Shown here: positions 32,073 to 44,482 of the stretch, in pieces
Numbering within the stretch: position 1 is the stretch's first letter
Layout of the letters: each line of letters starts with the position of its first letter
Assembly (NCBI GenBank): GCA_021029095.1
Contig: JAJOHG010000054.1
Coordinates: 62,001 to 126,000, forward strand
DNA length: 64,000 nucleotides
DNA from: Phellopilus nigrolimitatus
Taxonomy: Eukaryota > Basidiomycota > Agaricomycetes > Hymenochaetales > Hymenochaetaceae
Reading direction: 5' to 3'
Position numbers and translations under genes: made by a program
The notes under the pieces: model-generated
The model's input: the letters and a program-made list of their open reading frames with translations, nothing else
What the model was told of the DNA's origin: nothing
Databases searched by the model: none

Positions 32073-33510
32073 ATGTTCCAGCCTAAATGGCAATTCAACG
32101 CGCACAAAGATGCTTCAAATTCAACAAACAGCCAAACCAGCGGAGATGTGGAAAGAGGCACACCTTTTAATCGGGACTCTGACAGCAGCAAACTTGGTCA
32201 GCTCATCGGAAGCCTTCCTCATGAGCTCCTAGCAGAGGTATTCTCATGGTGTTGCCCTACATATGAGAATCGAAACTTCCGAGTGCCTCCATACTCCGTG
32301 CTGGATCTAAGTCATGTCTGCTCGTACTGGCGTGAAGTAGCCTTACACTCTCCGCATCTCTGGACGCACTTGAGACTGGCCGTTGATTCGTATTATATTG
32401 GCTGTCTAGACAAGCCTTCTCAGCTGCTCAAGCTTTGGCTCTCTCATGCTCAGAATTGTCCGCTTGTTGTCGACATTGACTTCCACGAACATCCTCGCCT
32501 TCAATCACCTGAAAACATTCTTCGCTCCGTAAAAAGCTTCATCAGTACGGCAGTTGAGAACAAGGCATCGATTGCTTCAGAAAGTATGGAACTAAGGGCT
32601 GCTCTTGTCACGACTGCATCGCGGGGTGTCAGATTTCACTGTGTTTCTGAGAAATACTCCTGGGCGAATCCATCTGCCTGTTCCGATCGTCCATTTCCAG
32701 GCTCTGTGCAGATTAATATCAACAAATGTGCAAATATTGTTTACGGCTTAGAAGGTCATGTCAACCTCGGACCATACCTCACACATCTTGATTTGCGAGA
32801 CACCTATAATCATGTCCTCTTTTCAGTCGAAGAGTGCCAGATCGTACTCTCGAATTTTCCACGCCTTGAGCACTGCGCGATGAGACTGGGCCGCTCCGCG
32901 GGTGCGGATGTCGAAACAATTAATACGCTCTATAGTCTGCGTACACTCTTTCTCGTGTGGCAAGGACGTTGTGGATATTGCACCTCTGCTCGACTCGATC
33001 ATTGCACCCGCATTACAACAACTTGAGCTTGACGGACTGCTCCCCGCTCCCAATTTCCCAGTGGAGCGTACTTGGGACCACCTTCTACAATTCCTCCGCC
33101 GCTCTGCCCCGCCGCTCCGCATCATTGCACTCAACAATATGGATTGCCATAGCCTCGATTTACTTGGTTGTCTTGCGGTGTGCAGGGGCGTTAAGCATCT
33201 GACCCTTGAGAACTGCTCCCTTGGTGAGGAACTCATACAACCGTTCCTCGAGGGACGGTACACTCATCATGCGCAAGCACTGCATACACTGATGGGACTT
33301 GAGTTTTTTGCCCTTGTTTCTTGTGATATATTCGACTTTGTGAACTTACTGAGGTCTGTCAGTATGAATGTCTTGCTATTCGAGAAGACGTAGTTGGAAA
33401 CTCTCTACATTTTCGACTGCGGATATATTCCCCAGAATGTTATGACTGCTCTGGAAGAATTGCCTTTAAAGAAGTTCGGAGCTAGTTTTGTGCAGCAAGC
33501 TATCGAATAG
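32073..33510 (+). pseudogene. F-box protein pseudogene 2
   Basis: It starts MFQPKWQFNAHK after a possible 5'UTR intron (acceptor TTAAAG at 32051). The F-box is LPHELLAEVFSWCCPTYENR with LDLSHVCSYWREVALHSPHLW, then LLKLWLSHAQNCPLVVDIDF and GPYLTHLDLRDTYNHV, closely parallel to the gene at 29905-31311. The frame shifts near 32961 (between FLVW and KDVVDIAPLLDS). A TAG at 33391-33393 interrupts the last segment, after which the same frame continues LETLYIFDCGYIPQN to a stop at 33510. The single-base nature of the first lesion could be sequencing error, but the extra stop argues for decay. Confidence 0.7.
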
Positions 33511-34979
33511 TAATTACTTCATCTCATCATACGTAGACAACTCGTCGGGTATTATGTATAAATGCCAGTACTTTATCTGAATGTTTAGATGCAAAGTAAA
33601 ATTAATGTTTGCATTGACAAATCCCTATGTCGACAACACAAATCCAAAGATAACTAATGAATCATGACAAGCATCGTCCTCCATTGTACGATTCCGAGAA
33701 AGAAAGAAGAAAGAAAGAAAGGATAAGCAATTATAGAGACGTCCGATCGCTCGATCTCTTGATGACGGTGGAATTAAGGCTTACCAGGTGAAGAGCACGT
33801 TGTCACTAATGGCCGCTTGTATATTATTCGACCAGAGCGATAGTTGGGCGTTCCGTCGTTTTTGAGGCCGCCGACTGAGATATTGTGAGCCGCCGTGAGA
33901 CCGAGCGGGGCGAGCGCGGCCAGGGATCTGAGGGAAGAGATCATTGGTCGATGTCGAAAATTCGACGATGTGCACGATTGATTTAAAAAAAAAAGACTAG
34001 AGGAAAGAGAGAAAGAACCGGAGAGATGGGGAGAACACCGGCGAATATAGCAGTTTGAACTTTGCGCTATCTGAGCGAACTCGAACATAGCCAGTTCGAG
34101 AGGCCCGAGTTTAAGCTAAGGTATAATGTTCGGGATCTCCAGCGATTAAGAGCGACATCCCCCCACATTGAACCCTTGACGCTCACCGCTTCGATTCATT
34201 TTCTTCGCATGAGATTATTAAAGGGAGACAGTCCACCAATCTTTGGACGTTAGAGTGGGAGATATAAGGTCTCTCCTGTGATACAGGCAACTCGGAAAGA
34301 ATCCTTCGCGAAAAAATTTCCACAGAAGTTTGCAAAAAAAATGTCGAAAAAAGAAACAGACTACGACCTCTTGAGACCAGCTCCCACAGAGCAAGAAATA
34401 CACCAGCGAGTCAGATCCAGTAGTTATGCACGGGTTTCAAGACTCCCCAGTTATATGAACATGTGAATTTATACGCTCGCGTGCATGGGATGACACGGAT
34501 TACGGCCTGATTTACAGTACAGATTGGCAACTTTTAAACCTCAGATATCGGAGTCGAACTCTCCACCGCATGCAGGATTTGAAGCTTGAAGCTTGAAGAT
34601 CAGTGCGGATTATGGTCTTGGCGAGATGAAGAGTAAGTGTGCAGCTTTGAGTTTTGTCGTCTGTACAGATGGCAATGTCCATTTTCCCCTAGAAGAGGCC
34701 CGATAGACTCAATAGCACAATTTCTGGGAGTCTGAGGCAGAAAAGGTTTCAAAAAGATAGAAATGAGGCAAACAACTGGAAGTACGAAGTCAAGCGGCTG
34801 AAGCGATTCTGTACATGTACATGTCATGCGTGACAGTTGGTGACAGGAGTAACCCGCGGACTTCCTCGACACATGTACAGCAGTGACGAAGGCATAGCTG
34901 AGATTGTAGTCGACATCCTAATAGCGGGACAGAACATCTTACGGGCTACCTGAATCGAGAAATCGGGGCATCTTTTACT
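33511..34979. other. Gap with one relic; otherwise nothing seen
   Basis: Apart from the cupredoxin relic at 33785-33944, this stretch has no recognisable coding sequence. A GAAAGAAA-type purine repeat lies near 33700. Confidence 0.5.
33785..33944 (-). pseudogene. Secreted cupredoxin-like (serine-rich extracellular type) gene fragment
   Basis: The ATG at 33944 opens a signal-peptide-like MISSLRSLAALAPLGLTAAH followed by NISVGGLKNDGTP. After a one-base frame change near 33850, the expected next strands appear: SNNIQAAISDNVLFTW, ending at a GTAAGC donor. This is the typical start of fungal extracellular cupredoxin-fold proteins (SVGG, then a PNxI segment, then GDxVxFxW). No continuation with the copper-site His/Cys region was found downstream. 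I read it as a truncated remnant. Confidence 0.6.
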
Positions 34980-36294
34980 ATGAACGGTGAGCAGTTTGTC
35001 AACCAGCCATCCTGTCAACGCTGACGGCAATCGCCCCATTACAGGCCTGGTCGCATACGACGACGATTCGACGAGCGAGTCTGAAGATAAAAATGCCGCC
35101 TCCTTGTCGAGACATCAACTGCGGAACAGCACAGTCAATGTGAGAGTCATTATCGCCAGCGTTATCTCCGCCCGTTTCCCTCTTTCTGGGACTTTCTTTC
35201 CGTCTGCGCCAGGACCACAAGTTTGACCAAGCTGCTCACGCTTCAGCAGAACGTACGTCTGAACATAATTCCGTTTTCTGCATGGAAACCTGATTTAAGA
35301 TATCTTGCTAGGTTCGACGCCGAGTTCATCATCAACTCGCACAAATCAGCAGCTCGCCGGAGCTGTCGTACACAAACCCCCGAACCGCAAATTGAACACC
35401 CGGCGGCGCTCGCCATTGGCCGAAGCCTCCATCGCAAAGGACGCGGACAGTACAATTGCGATCGGTGCATCCAGCACCGCCGCCACCTCTTTTCCTGTCC
35501 AAGCTTCCTCGTGTGGAACAACGCCGCCAAGAAGCCACAGCCCGGAGCAGAGGAGCGAGCAAGATGAGTTAACGAGGATACGCGCACTACTACGTCCGCC
35601 GTCGATTCCCGGTATGCTGGACTGGGGCATTCCGCCGGAGCCGGACGAGGAATGCGATCCTGAGCTTGAGGTGCGTCGTCGGCCTTAGCTTGCATGACAG
35701 AGACCGAGACCGCCCATTGCGTAGGCCAAGCTCGCAAAATTTCATGAGCTCAAGTGCGATCCTGACTCTCCACGTCACTTCAACGACTCGCTTATGGCGA
35801 ACCGTGCGTTCCGTAACCCCCACCTTTACGCGAAGCTCGTTGAATTTGTCGATGTCAACGAACGCGCGACAAATTTCCCTGAGGAAATATGGAACCCGAC
35901 GGACGTGAAGGAGGAGTGGTATGCAGAGCACATCGGTTCGTCGCATCTTTGTTTACTCTAAGGTAGTGCTGATGCTTCGGCCTTTCCTTTACATTTCTAC
36001 TTGTTGCCATTGGCCTGTGGGCATCTATATACACGCCAATACTGTACAGCCGAACAGCAGAAGAAGCGCGAGGAAAAGCAAGCGGTCGCCCAAACAGCAG
36101 GGAAGCGTGCGCGCATTGATTTCACCTCATCCGCGACCTCAAGGAATGCTGTCGTGGCGTCGTCTTCATCTCTCGCAAGAGGTGCTGGAGCAGCTGCGAA
36201 TAAATATCTTTCCGCTGGGGGTGATGCAAACAGGAGAAATCGCTTCGCACCATATCCAAACACTAACGGAAAATCAGGAGCCCGGTGGGGCTGA
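34980..36294 (+). CDS. SAP30-binding protein / HCNGP-like transcriptional regulator, 318 residues, six exons
   Basis: The HCNGP (SAP30BP) family is nuclear and linked to Sin3-type corepression and RNA processing. Exon 1 is only 7 bases (34980-34986, ATG AAC G) and joins exon 2 to give [17 protein letters not shown], the conserved family start. Other exons are 35045-35139, 35213-35252, 35312-35670, 35725-35935 and 36050-36294; all phases match. A Ser/Thr-rich linker leads to [15 protein letters not shown] and the HCNGP core: [35 protein letters not shown] and [15 protein letters not shown]. The C-terminus is basic, with a likely nuclear signal GKRARIDF, ending GARWG. Confidence 0.9.
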
Positions 36295-37459
36295 TGCGAA
36301 GGCCAAGCTTTGCTTTCGTTCTATTCGATGGCTCTCTTGTTTGACCGCTGTGCTTCCATACTTTCATGGTCTTATTTTGATCTTAGTCTGATAAATGTGC
36401 TTACTATGCAGATTCATTCAAAGGCGTATATCATACTGGTGTCGTGTGCTCTGTGCGAACAAGCTCTTGGAAATCATTGCCATGTGAAACGACTTCATTG
36501 AAAATTGAGTAAAATTTCGAAATCATCCTGGCGATTGGGGAAACATCGCCTCGCCAACTCAGGATCGCAGGATCTTCCCTGAGTACCTGTATGATATGCA
36601 CCGTGTGCATACTGCACTGGCTTGCATTTTGTTAGGATCGCCATCAACATCGACATCTCATCTACTGCTGTGCCCCATCAAAGGGATTAGCTTCCTCCCA
36701 CAGCGAAACGCGTCCCGGCACCTCCTTTTGGTCCGATTTCCTGCTCTGTTCTATTTCTGCTCAGCCCATATCGTCTCCTTGGCAACCCGCGATCAAAGAG
36801 CTCTGGGATGTAGGCTAATGTAGAACAGCATTGTCTATGGCAGATTTTGTCTAAGCATCAACTTCTGGCTTAGCGAAGCAGTTAGGATCGACGGTCTATG
36901 TCTTGCTCTGAGACCAACCCAGCAATGGCTCCATTTCTGTATGTCGTGATAGGAGAAGACCCTGCTGGTTCTCGCCAATTTTAGCTTACACGGTATGTTT
37001 CAGCATTACCACCGTTGCTTCGGGGTTTCGATCGACCGTCGATGCGGATGAGGACGATGCTGTGTCTCTAGGTTTTGAACTGACCGAGGACATTTGTACT
37101 AAACTGCGTTTTATGTGTATATGTCACCGCGTGGAGGGCCCGCCTTCAGGCGCTCTGACGCCGGGGCGACATGCGTATCTCGGTGCTATCAGTAAACTAA
37201 GTGAGCGCGCACCGCGATCGGATCGCGCCTATCTAGCTTAGCTTGCAATTGGACTTGGATTCAGGGACTCGCTTGCAAAAAAAAAAACAGGTTCATCGCT
37301 ATTGAGTTGCTGAACATTTGTATATAAGGACCATCGAGCTTAGAGAGGTGCGTTGAGCGGATGTTGCAGTGATCCCCGCCTCGTACATACTTATACTTAA
37401 CCTCTCACAGATCGACTTGCTTCACTGCACCTCTTAGCGGAATACTTCGTCTCCTCGCT
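36295..37459. other. Gap; promoter of the 37460 gene at right
   Basis: No gene is supported. A TATATAAGG box at 37321-37329 lies about 135 bp before the ATG at 37460 and is a plausible promoter element. An A run of 12 lies near 37278. Confidence 0.5.
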
Positions 37460-39680
37460 ATGATGTCGACTTCTCTTTTCCTCTATTTACTGGACACAGC
37501 ATTGATTGCATTTGTTCCTTCACCAAGAAAAGGCCCCGATTTTGCCGCTCTTCTCGAGTTGATGTGGTCCTCGCTGAGAATTTGCGACAACGTTTCCTAC
37601 CGGAGATCCAATGTGCTTGGAATAGTCTCGCCCAAAACCGCATCAGTAAGCCGCAACGCTGATGACTATTGGAGAATATTATCGAGTACGAAGTAAGCGC
37701 TGTTATTCTATGTACGATGATGTTGACACAAACACCATGGAATTTTGTTACTTCAGGCCACCGGCACTGTCTATCGTACAAACTCTGGGTCTGAAGACGT
37801 CATTCCAGATAATTGGGGATTTGGTCGATACACTCAGTCGCCTCGTTTCTCCCAAAACAATCCAAAATGCGATGAGTTGTGTCATAGACGTGCAAGAATC
37901 GCTGCTCAGTCCCTCGCGCAAAAGCTTTATTACACCTCTGGAAGTGGAAGTGCACACGGTCGCTCAAGGTCTGCTTTGGCCGGGAAGAACACAGGGCGAA
38001 TATGAAGCAACCGTGTATCAAATACTTCCGTATACTCTGTAAGCCTTAAACTCTTCTTTTTAAAATCTTAGTAAACGAAGCTATCCCAGAAACTCTGAGG
38101 TGTCGTTCATCGCACTTCGCTACCTAGCCCGCACGCTGTCTTCCCCGCAAGCGAACATCTTCGCATACACATATTATTCGCCTAAATTCACGGAAAAATT
38201 AGCGAGATACCTCGATGTCGCGCCGAAACGATTCAATTTAGAGTGGGAGAACCTCGATACAATAGTATCTCAAGTTTTTGCAGATGACTATTGGTGCTTC
38301 GGCTTAATCACACGGCCAGAGCTCGTAGATCGGATTTGGTCTAAAGTTGTCGAAAGGGTGTTAAGGTACGAGAGGCTTCTCTTCTACAAATCATGCATCT
38401 TATGTACAAAATGTCAGGAGGGCGTCTTATTTTCCGGAGACAATTACGCACCTCGTGAAGCAGACAGACTTTGAGCTCAACGTTGCTTCTGGGGATCTGC
38501 GTTCTCTAGCCATTTACCCGATTCTCATTCTCAAGTCAGCAGAATCGCGGCGCGCTTTACCCTTTGACGTCTGCCAGTTTCTCAGCGGCATTCCCGCCAT
38601 CTTCGAACACCCGGCGCTCCTCGGCTTACGCAAAAACCTGGAGTTGGGCCCGAACTTACTTCTGTCCGCGATTTTAAGAGAGCGGGTGTCTTCAGTACAG
38701 GGAAGCGCGTACCACGAGATAGACTCGGTGGCAGATGGCACTCTTTTGCGGAAATACTGTCAAATATTGACTGCTTATGCTTTAAGGTGCGGGACAGTGG
38801 TCAACATTTCAAAATCTTCGCGAGCTTACACACGTTTAGCAATGATGGGTTCCTCTTCTCTAGAGGGCTCCACCATATGAAAATCGTAGCAAGCCTCGAC
38901 CGATATTGCTTTCGAACGATTTCAGAATCGCAGACTTCCCTTTCTAAGAATTTTACGAACCAGAAGTTCGTGCTCGTTAAAGATATCCTGCGTGAAGCTG
39001 CACAGGAACAGAGCTTATCGAGCTCTCGAGAGCGATCCGTAACACGTGTTTGGGCGTATCGGCACCGTTCGACAGATACTGGAAAGATGCATATTCGCCA
39101 TGTGAGTTTATCGTATTTGTAGAAAAGAGCTGGCTTTTTAGAACTGTCTCCTCAGGGTCTTGCTTTCTCGCGTCTGTATCCATGCGAAACATGCGTAGCA
39201 CTAGGGATTTGGAATGACTGGATCAATAGCCTCGACGCGTCCTGCGAGGCGCTCGTCGCTGAGGACGATCAGTTTCTTTGGCTCTACGTCGATCCAAGTT
39301 CTCCGTTTGACGCGGCTGGCCACAAGCCGATTCTTGCCGGAGTCAACGACCTCGGCGAGACAGAATACATCGCGAGTGCGGGTGTTGAGCACGCCAACTA
39401 CGTTTTCCCTGCGTTCTTCTCGGCGGCGAGTTGTACCATAACTCAAGGCGCACGAACAGCTGTATTTGAGTATGCCGGGCATATCACTTCGACACCGTAC
39501 TTCCGCGTCCTTGTTTTGCGGTACAACACGGACGCCGTAGAATCTGATCCTGAGGGTTTGGAGAGTGCGATCGCTCCTTACTCAGGCTTTGAAGAGCATT
39601 GCTCGCCTGGCACTGATGCAACGGGCCCAGTTTATTGGCGCGAGGTCTGGACTGATGACGACGACGAACGCTGGAAGTAA
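37460..39680 (+). CDS. Unknown protein, 654 residues, six exons
   Basis: I do not recognise the family. The exons are 37460-37692, 37757-38038, 38072-38365, 38418-38786, 38840-39101 and 39156-39680. They total 1965 bases, all in phase with short GT-AG introns. The start is MMSTSLFLYLLDTALIAFVP, a hydrophobic stretch that is too weak to call a signal anchor. The first 400 residues are mixed helical sequence (for example LVSPKTIQNAMSCVIDVQES). The C-terminal domain has LGIWNDWINSLDASCEALVA, then a beta-like part with DAAGHKPILAGVNDLGETEY and FEYAGHITSTPYFRVLVLRY, faintly reminiscent of DM9-type repeats but not close enough to assign. The acidic tail ends TDDDDERWK. The consistent splice pattern supports a real gene. 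Confidence 0.75.
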
Positions 39681-39889
39681 TATTACCCATCCAGAGTTGT
39701 TTGCTGAAGAGTCCTCTTTTCTTTATTCCAAACCTGATTAATGTGTACTTTGCATGTTCCTTCAATTTGCTAAAAGACCGCGCCAAGATGAATCTCCTCG
39801 TTCTGCAAGCATGCGACCATTCTCTAGATACGAGGGGAAAGAGTGAAAGATGGATATGTTTTCCCAGTCCGAAATCTGCTCCAGCAATC

Positions 39890-41439
39890 TGATTCGTCGA
39901 CAGTCATGTTGCTGTTTCCGCTAAGTACCTTTTCAGTCCCGGAGTGTAGTCAATAAAATGTGAATTGTATATACATTTCAAGCTGCAAAAAGAGGGCAAT
40001 CAGACGCTGAACGGCTCGATGTCTAAATCTCTTACCGTGTCCAGGTTGTTGTGCCCGTAGAAGTCAGTGGCCATGGTGATGAATGAGGAATGTCAATCAA
40101 CCCTTCACTTGCGAATAACAAATGGAAAATACCAACAAATTGATGATGCTAGCCAGCGCTGGCCAGTTTGGCCCGATGTCGCCCATCGTGCGCCAGCTAT
40201 GGACAAACTGCTTGCCCCAGATCCAGACTTGGCTCTAATCCCGCAGAACGCGCGATTACTGAGATTGTGACAAACGAAATACGGGGGGAAGAATGTACTG
40301 ACCCATCCCCACACCCACAGGAAGAATATGATGGGAAGCTGGCCAGAGGACGTCGCGAGGTCGGTGATCGCATCAGCCATGCGCTCGTAATCTGATATGC
40401 GATAGTCAACACCGACTCAACGTATCGCTTCTTGGTTCAGAACTTGCTGCCGAATGTGTTTTGGCGCAGAATGTCGTCGTACAGGACTAATGAAAACATT
40501 TTAAACACGCTAAAGGTGTCAAGGGTCACGACTCACTGGCGCAGTTATCATATCTATCAATACACATCCTCAGGAAATATTGTAAAGAGTCTGAATAAGA
40601 TACATAACGAGAAACTCGCTCACTTCACACAGTTGATCCCCCAGCACTAAGAACGTCTGCGCGTCCCGCGCTTCGTTCTAGAAGCAGCCCGGATAACCAG
40701 CGCAGGTGTACCACACGGATCCCCATGCTGCACTGGGTTCGGATTATTCGGCTCTTTGAAGTTGAAGAGGGAGGAAGCGGGGACGTACAATTCCTGCCTT
40801 ACTAGAAAAACAACGGCGACAAAGGATGAGGTGGAGCTGGTCCGTCAGGTTGCTCATGCCCACGCTGAAGCGGATGTATCTGCAGTCGCGTAAATCACAT
40901 GGTCACGGAGAGAGAAGAGAGAGAACGGAACGGGGATGAGGTCGCCCGCCGTACTGCAATTCTTTTCCGCACCACAGTCGTCGATGTTCACGTGCGTGTG
41001 CCTGGCGTCCTTGTGGTGCGTTGCGTTGGTGCAACTTTAAAACGGAATGCGACTGACCTGGAGGCCGAGCGACTGCATGAGGTTCGCGGTGGAGATGAGC
41101 AGGTCTTGGTCGATGTCGCACTACGAGCGTAAAATTTATTTAGTCAGTTGAATTCGGAGGATGCGCGCTGAAGCTTGCGTACTGCGTATACGTTCCACGC
41201 TTTGTGACAAGACGCATCTGAGTTTGCATATTCCCCCGAATGAAATGTTCCCGCACTGCTGTAGCCCATGGCTGAGTAATGAGCGCGTCAGAAATGTAGA
41301 AGGGAGAGGACCACAGCGTACCGGGAAGCTTCGCAACGCCGTTGTCGATCACGAACACGCGCTGTGCGCCGAGCCCGACGGTGGCGACTGTAGTGCCGAC
41401 GAGCGTCAGCCACTTCACAAGAGACCTCGAATGGCACAT
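39890..41439 (-). pseudogene. Alpha-galactosidase (GH27) copy 3, truncated and inverted
   Basis: The ATG at 41439 opens [20 protein letters not shown] and a signal peptide like copies 1 and 2. Exon remnants follow in order as far as the GNSNMTVDES segment (39890-39925), where homology stops abruptly. The last third of the barrel and the beta domain are missing. The conserved DDCW block reads DDCG here, so a substrate-site Trp is lost, and several exons contain small indels. It lies head-away from the neighbouring 37460 gene. It derives from the same gene as the duplicated pair but predates or escaped that tandem event. Confidence 0.8.
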
Positions 41440-42249
41440 GATTGCAAATCTTGCAGTAAGGGGCTGAGCGAAAGGGGACGAGGAAGTCGATTATCGTGCA
41501 TACCCCGCATATAAATACGTGGTGGACGACTTGAAGATCGCGCGGCACTCTTCCCGCTGATCATGGATGCTGATCCCATGATACACTGACCCAGGCCGTC
41601 AGAGATGCGAAGCGACCTACGTTGCAGGTCGCGCGCAGCAGCTTGTGCGGCTCGCGAAAGAAGGGGGATATTTCCGAGTGATAACTTGATTACACATAGC
41701 ACTGGATTGACGGAGACGGAGATGGGAAGCGGCGTTTGAATGCGCTTGTGTCATGAATCAGAGGTTCAAAAACGAGTTATGAGTAGATTTCGGAGGGGAC
41801 AGCCAGTCTACGAGTCGAAGTATTGAGCAGGTTGTAAAGACATCACCCGGGGCTGAGAATCTAAATTTCTGAAGACACGTTGATATCTGATATTCGCTCA
41901 CATGGTGACGAAAAAATACAATCTGAGTCCTTCTAAGGATTGGGAAGGACTCGTGGGCGGAGGCAGAGGCAAAAGTCAGGTGGAAACGGAAGCCCGAATT
42001 GTTCGATGATGTAATCCATCTGATCTACATGCTCTCATAATCGTCGGCGACCTCGCGTCCTTGACCCGTTCGCGTATCGAGCCGCCTCATTCGCCTTTCC
42101 ACTATAAAGTAACGTTTCTTTCTTTTCCAAAGGAGCTCGGAGCGTGGATATGTCCTCCGACGTGCCGAGATTGATCCGAATCTGATCCCACACGGCAGCC
42201 CCAGTCACGGTAGCACATCACACTGATGACATCACGATTCCGCCTTGAA

Positions 42250-42889
42250 ATGACGCTGATCGCCACCAGCCGCTCTTCAACTCCTGCTGCCATGTACGCG
42301 TCGCACGCCTTCAGAAAATCACCCACCGCCCGCCTCGCGCTCGCACGCGCGTTCCACTCATCTCCGCGCCCCTTCATGCCGCCAGACAAGACGCAGGGCA
42401 CCGCCCCTGCGGCGGCGCGCGACCCGCGCGAGTACACGCACGGCGAGCAGAACGCGCACCTGAAGCACGCCGCGTCGTCGCAGGGCGGCGAGACGGGGCG
42501 CGACCGCGGCGCGGGGAATGCCGCGCCCGAGCCCGCGCTGCCGTCGCGCACGCTCGAGAAGGCACGGGCAGAGCACACCGCGGAGCAGTACTTCAAGGAG
42601 GTCGACACGCGTCCCGCCCGCGTCGTCCAAGACGCACCAGGTCGACGGCGAGAACGCGGCGGCGCACAGGCCGAACGAGCAGTATGCCAACCCGCAGGCG
42701 GAGTACGCGACCGTCAGCCAGGACGATCCGTACCAGCCGCCGGTGGAGACAGAGGAAGACGGGACGGAGAAGAAATATCAGAAGGAGCAGAAGCTGCGGT
42801 ATGGAGGCACGAAGCGGGACGCGCTTCGCGACTCGCCAGGGAGGGACGAGGGCCCACAGCAGAAGGACGCTGGCGGTATGAAGCCATAA
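42250..42889 (+). CDS. Putative mitochondrial, hydrophilic conserved fungal protein; one frameshift
   Basis: The in-frame ATGs are 42250 (MTLIATSRSS) and 42292 (MYASHAFRKS). The stretch RKSPTARLALARAFHSSPRP looks like a mitochondrial presequence with an FHSS-type cleavage region. The mature part is hydrophilic: NAHLKHAASS, LPSRTLEKARAEHTAEQYFK, EVDTRP, then in the next frame SSKTHQVDG, RPNEQY, QKLRYGGTKRD and AGGMKP ending at 42889. This order resembles a small conserved fungal protein family known only as hypothetical. The frame changes at 42608-42617 in a CCC run (one extra C would explain it), so this is either a recent lesion or an assembly error. A TATAAAG box lies at 42103. Confidence 0.55.
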
Positions 42890-44482
42890 AGCCGAGAACG
42901 ATTCTGGATCTCTAATTCCTATGCTCGACAGAAAATACATGAAGGGTCGATTCCACAAAGACACAATGTACCAATAGTAATTACAACAATGCGTCGTGCC
43001 CTATGAAAACAATCAGATAGACATTCAGGTTGTCCCAATAACATGAACCGAAATTTTGCACCTGGTCATCGGCTATGCGGAAGAATAAGAATGGATTGGG
43101 TCAAGTGTCATCAAGTCGTTATCGCACGTTTGCGAAGGGCGCGATCTCGTTGTACGGAGTAGTACACAAGTACAGCATGAATAACGGTTCAAGCCCTTCA
43201 TGTCCTATCTTTCATGCCATCTATTACCCAGCGCTATAACTGACCGAAGGAGCATCTTGTGAGATCAAACAACTGCATTAGTGCCAACAACTGACCGAAG
43301 CAGCATCTTGCGTGTACTTAAGCTTTCTCGTTACCCTTGCCGAGCATTACCCGGCCTCTCAGCTTTGAAAGACTTCCAGCGTCTGGTCTTTATTTTCCCT
43401 CCAAAATAAGTGCTGATACTTCTAATGGTATCGTAGAGCTCGTGCGAGCTGTACAAACGATATTTTAGAACACTGCTTTGCGCAACATTATTCACGAAAT
43501 ATCAACCGACAAACATCCTGGTCATACGTTGTCCAGGCAGGTGTATCTCTCGCTCGATTTTTCGAGAACCTTGCTCCAGCATTTACCGGGCAGGCCGTAC
43601 GAGCTGCGAAGTTTCACGTCCGTCTAATTCGAAGCCAATGGACTTCCAGAAAATGCTTCGAATCTTCATGAGTGGTAATTGCATTCTTTGACGGTATATT
43701 AGCCGGAGCTTTGCGAGAGATGCAATAAGCGGAATTTGGAATTAAAGGCTTTAAAGGTAAGTATCTATCCGCCAATGATTGAAATGCACAATCGCAACGA
43801 TACCGAGAAGCAGAAGAGCTGCCTGCGTCTTTTCTTATTCAGCACGGGCCGTTACAGAATGTGTATATGGATCATCATCATTGGGCACTCGTCGCGAATC
43901 CGGTAAGTAATAACCCACAGGATGACATACACCTGCCATCAGACCATACTGAGGCCAGAAAGCTGTACCAGAGCAGGCTGTTTTTTCTGGGTTAGTTCCA
44001 GGGATGTGTGCAGATTTTAATCTATTCTCCAATTTTTCTCGAACAAAGCTCCTACTATATACAGGGAGCACGTAGCCGATGGAAATGACGATGTCGGCGG
44101 TTATGAGCATTCTGACAATATACAGCTTCCGTTTTAGTATTATTCCTCTCGTTTCCATGTCTGGCCTTTGTTTCATTGCCTCTTCATACTGAGCTGAAAT
44201 GCTCGAATGTGACTATTGATGCGCTACACTGGCGCCCATATACACGGATTTAGAAGCTTCGGCAATTATGGGTGGCGGTGTTGACTGCTTCTCTCGCGTG
44301 GCGGATCTTCCTTCTGTTTTTGGAAGCATTGCTTCCCAAAATAAAATAAAGATGGAGGGCCGGGGCTGACCGGGTGGCTATGCAAAGAAGCAATCAGCAC
44401 GTTGAAGCGTGAGAACTTGGGTTAATGGTTCCTTTTCATTTTCAAAAGGGGTTGCCTCTCTTCTTTCTCACCAACCGCCATC
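42890..44482. other. Gap upstream of Tup1; no supported gene
   Basis: It contains a 20-base direct repeat (AACTGACCGAAG-AGCATCTTG) about 50 bp apart near 43240 and 43290. A minus-strand open frame of 113 codons (44176-43835) has no recognisable motif and I do not call it. The right end is the Tup1 promoter. Confidence 0.5.

Noticed and set aside
32955..32970. Intron instead of a frameshift in F-box pseudogene 2
   Set aside because: No GT-AG pair of plausible length restores the phase here, and a separate in-frame TAG follows.
39156..39680. Possible DM9-like domain at the C-terminus of the 37460 product
   Set aside because: Only a loose resemblance (GHKPILAGV, YIASAG). The spacing and Gly pattern do not fit well enough to assign.
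43835..44176. Minus-strand 113-codon frame with an ATG between the 42250 gene and Tup1
   Set aside because: There is no recogn​isable motif, no splice or promoter support and no paralogue in the window.
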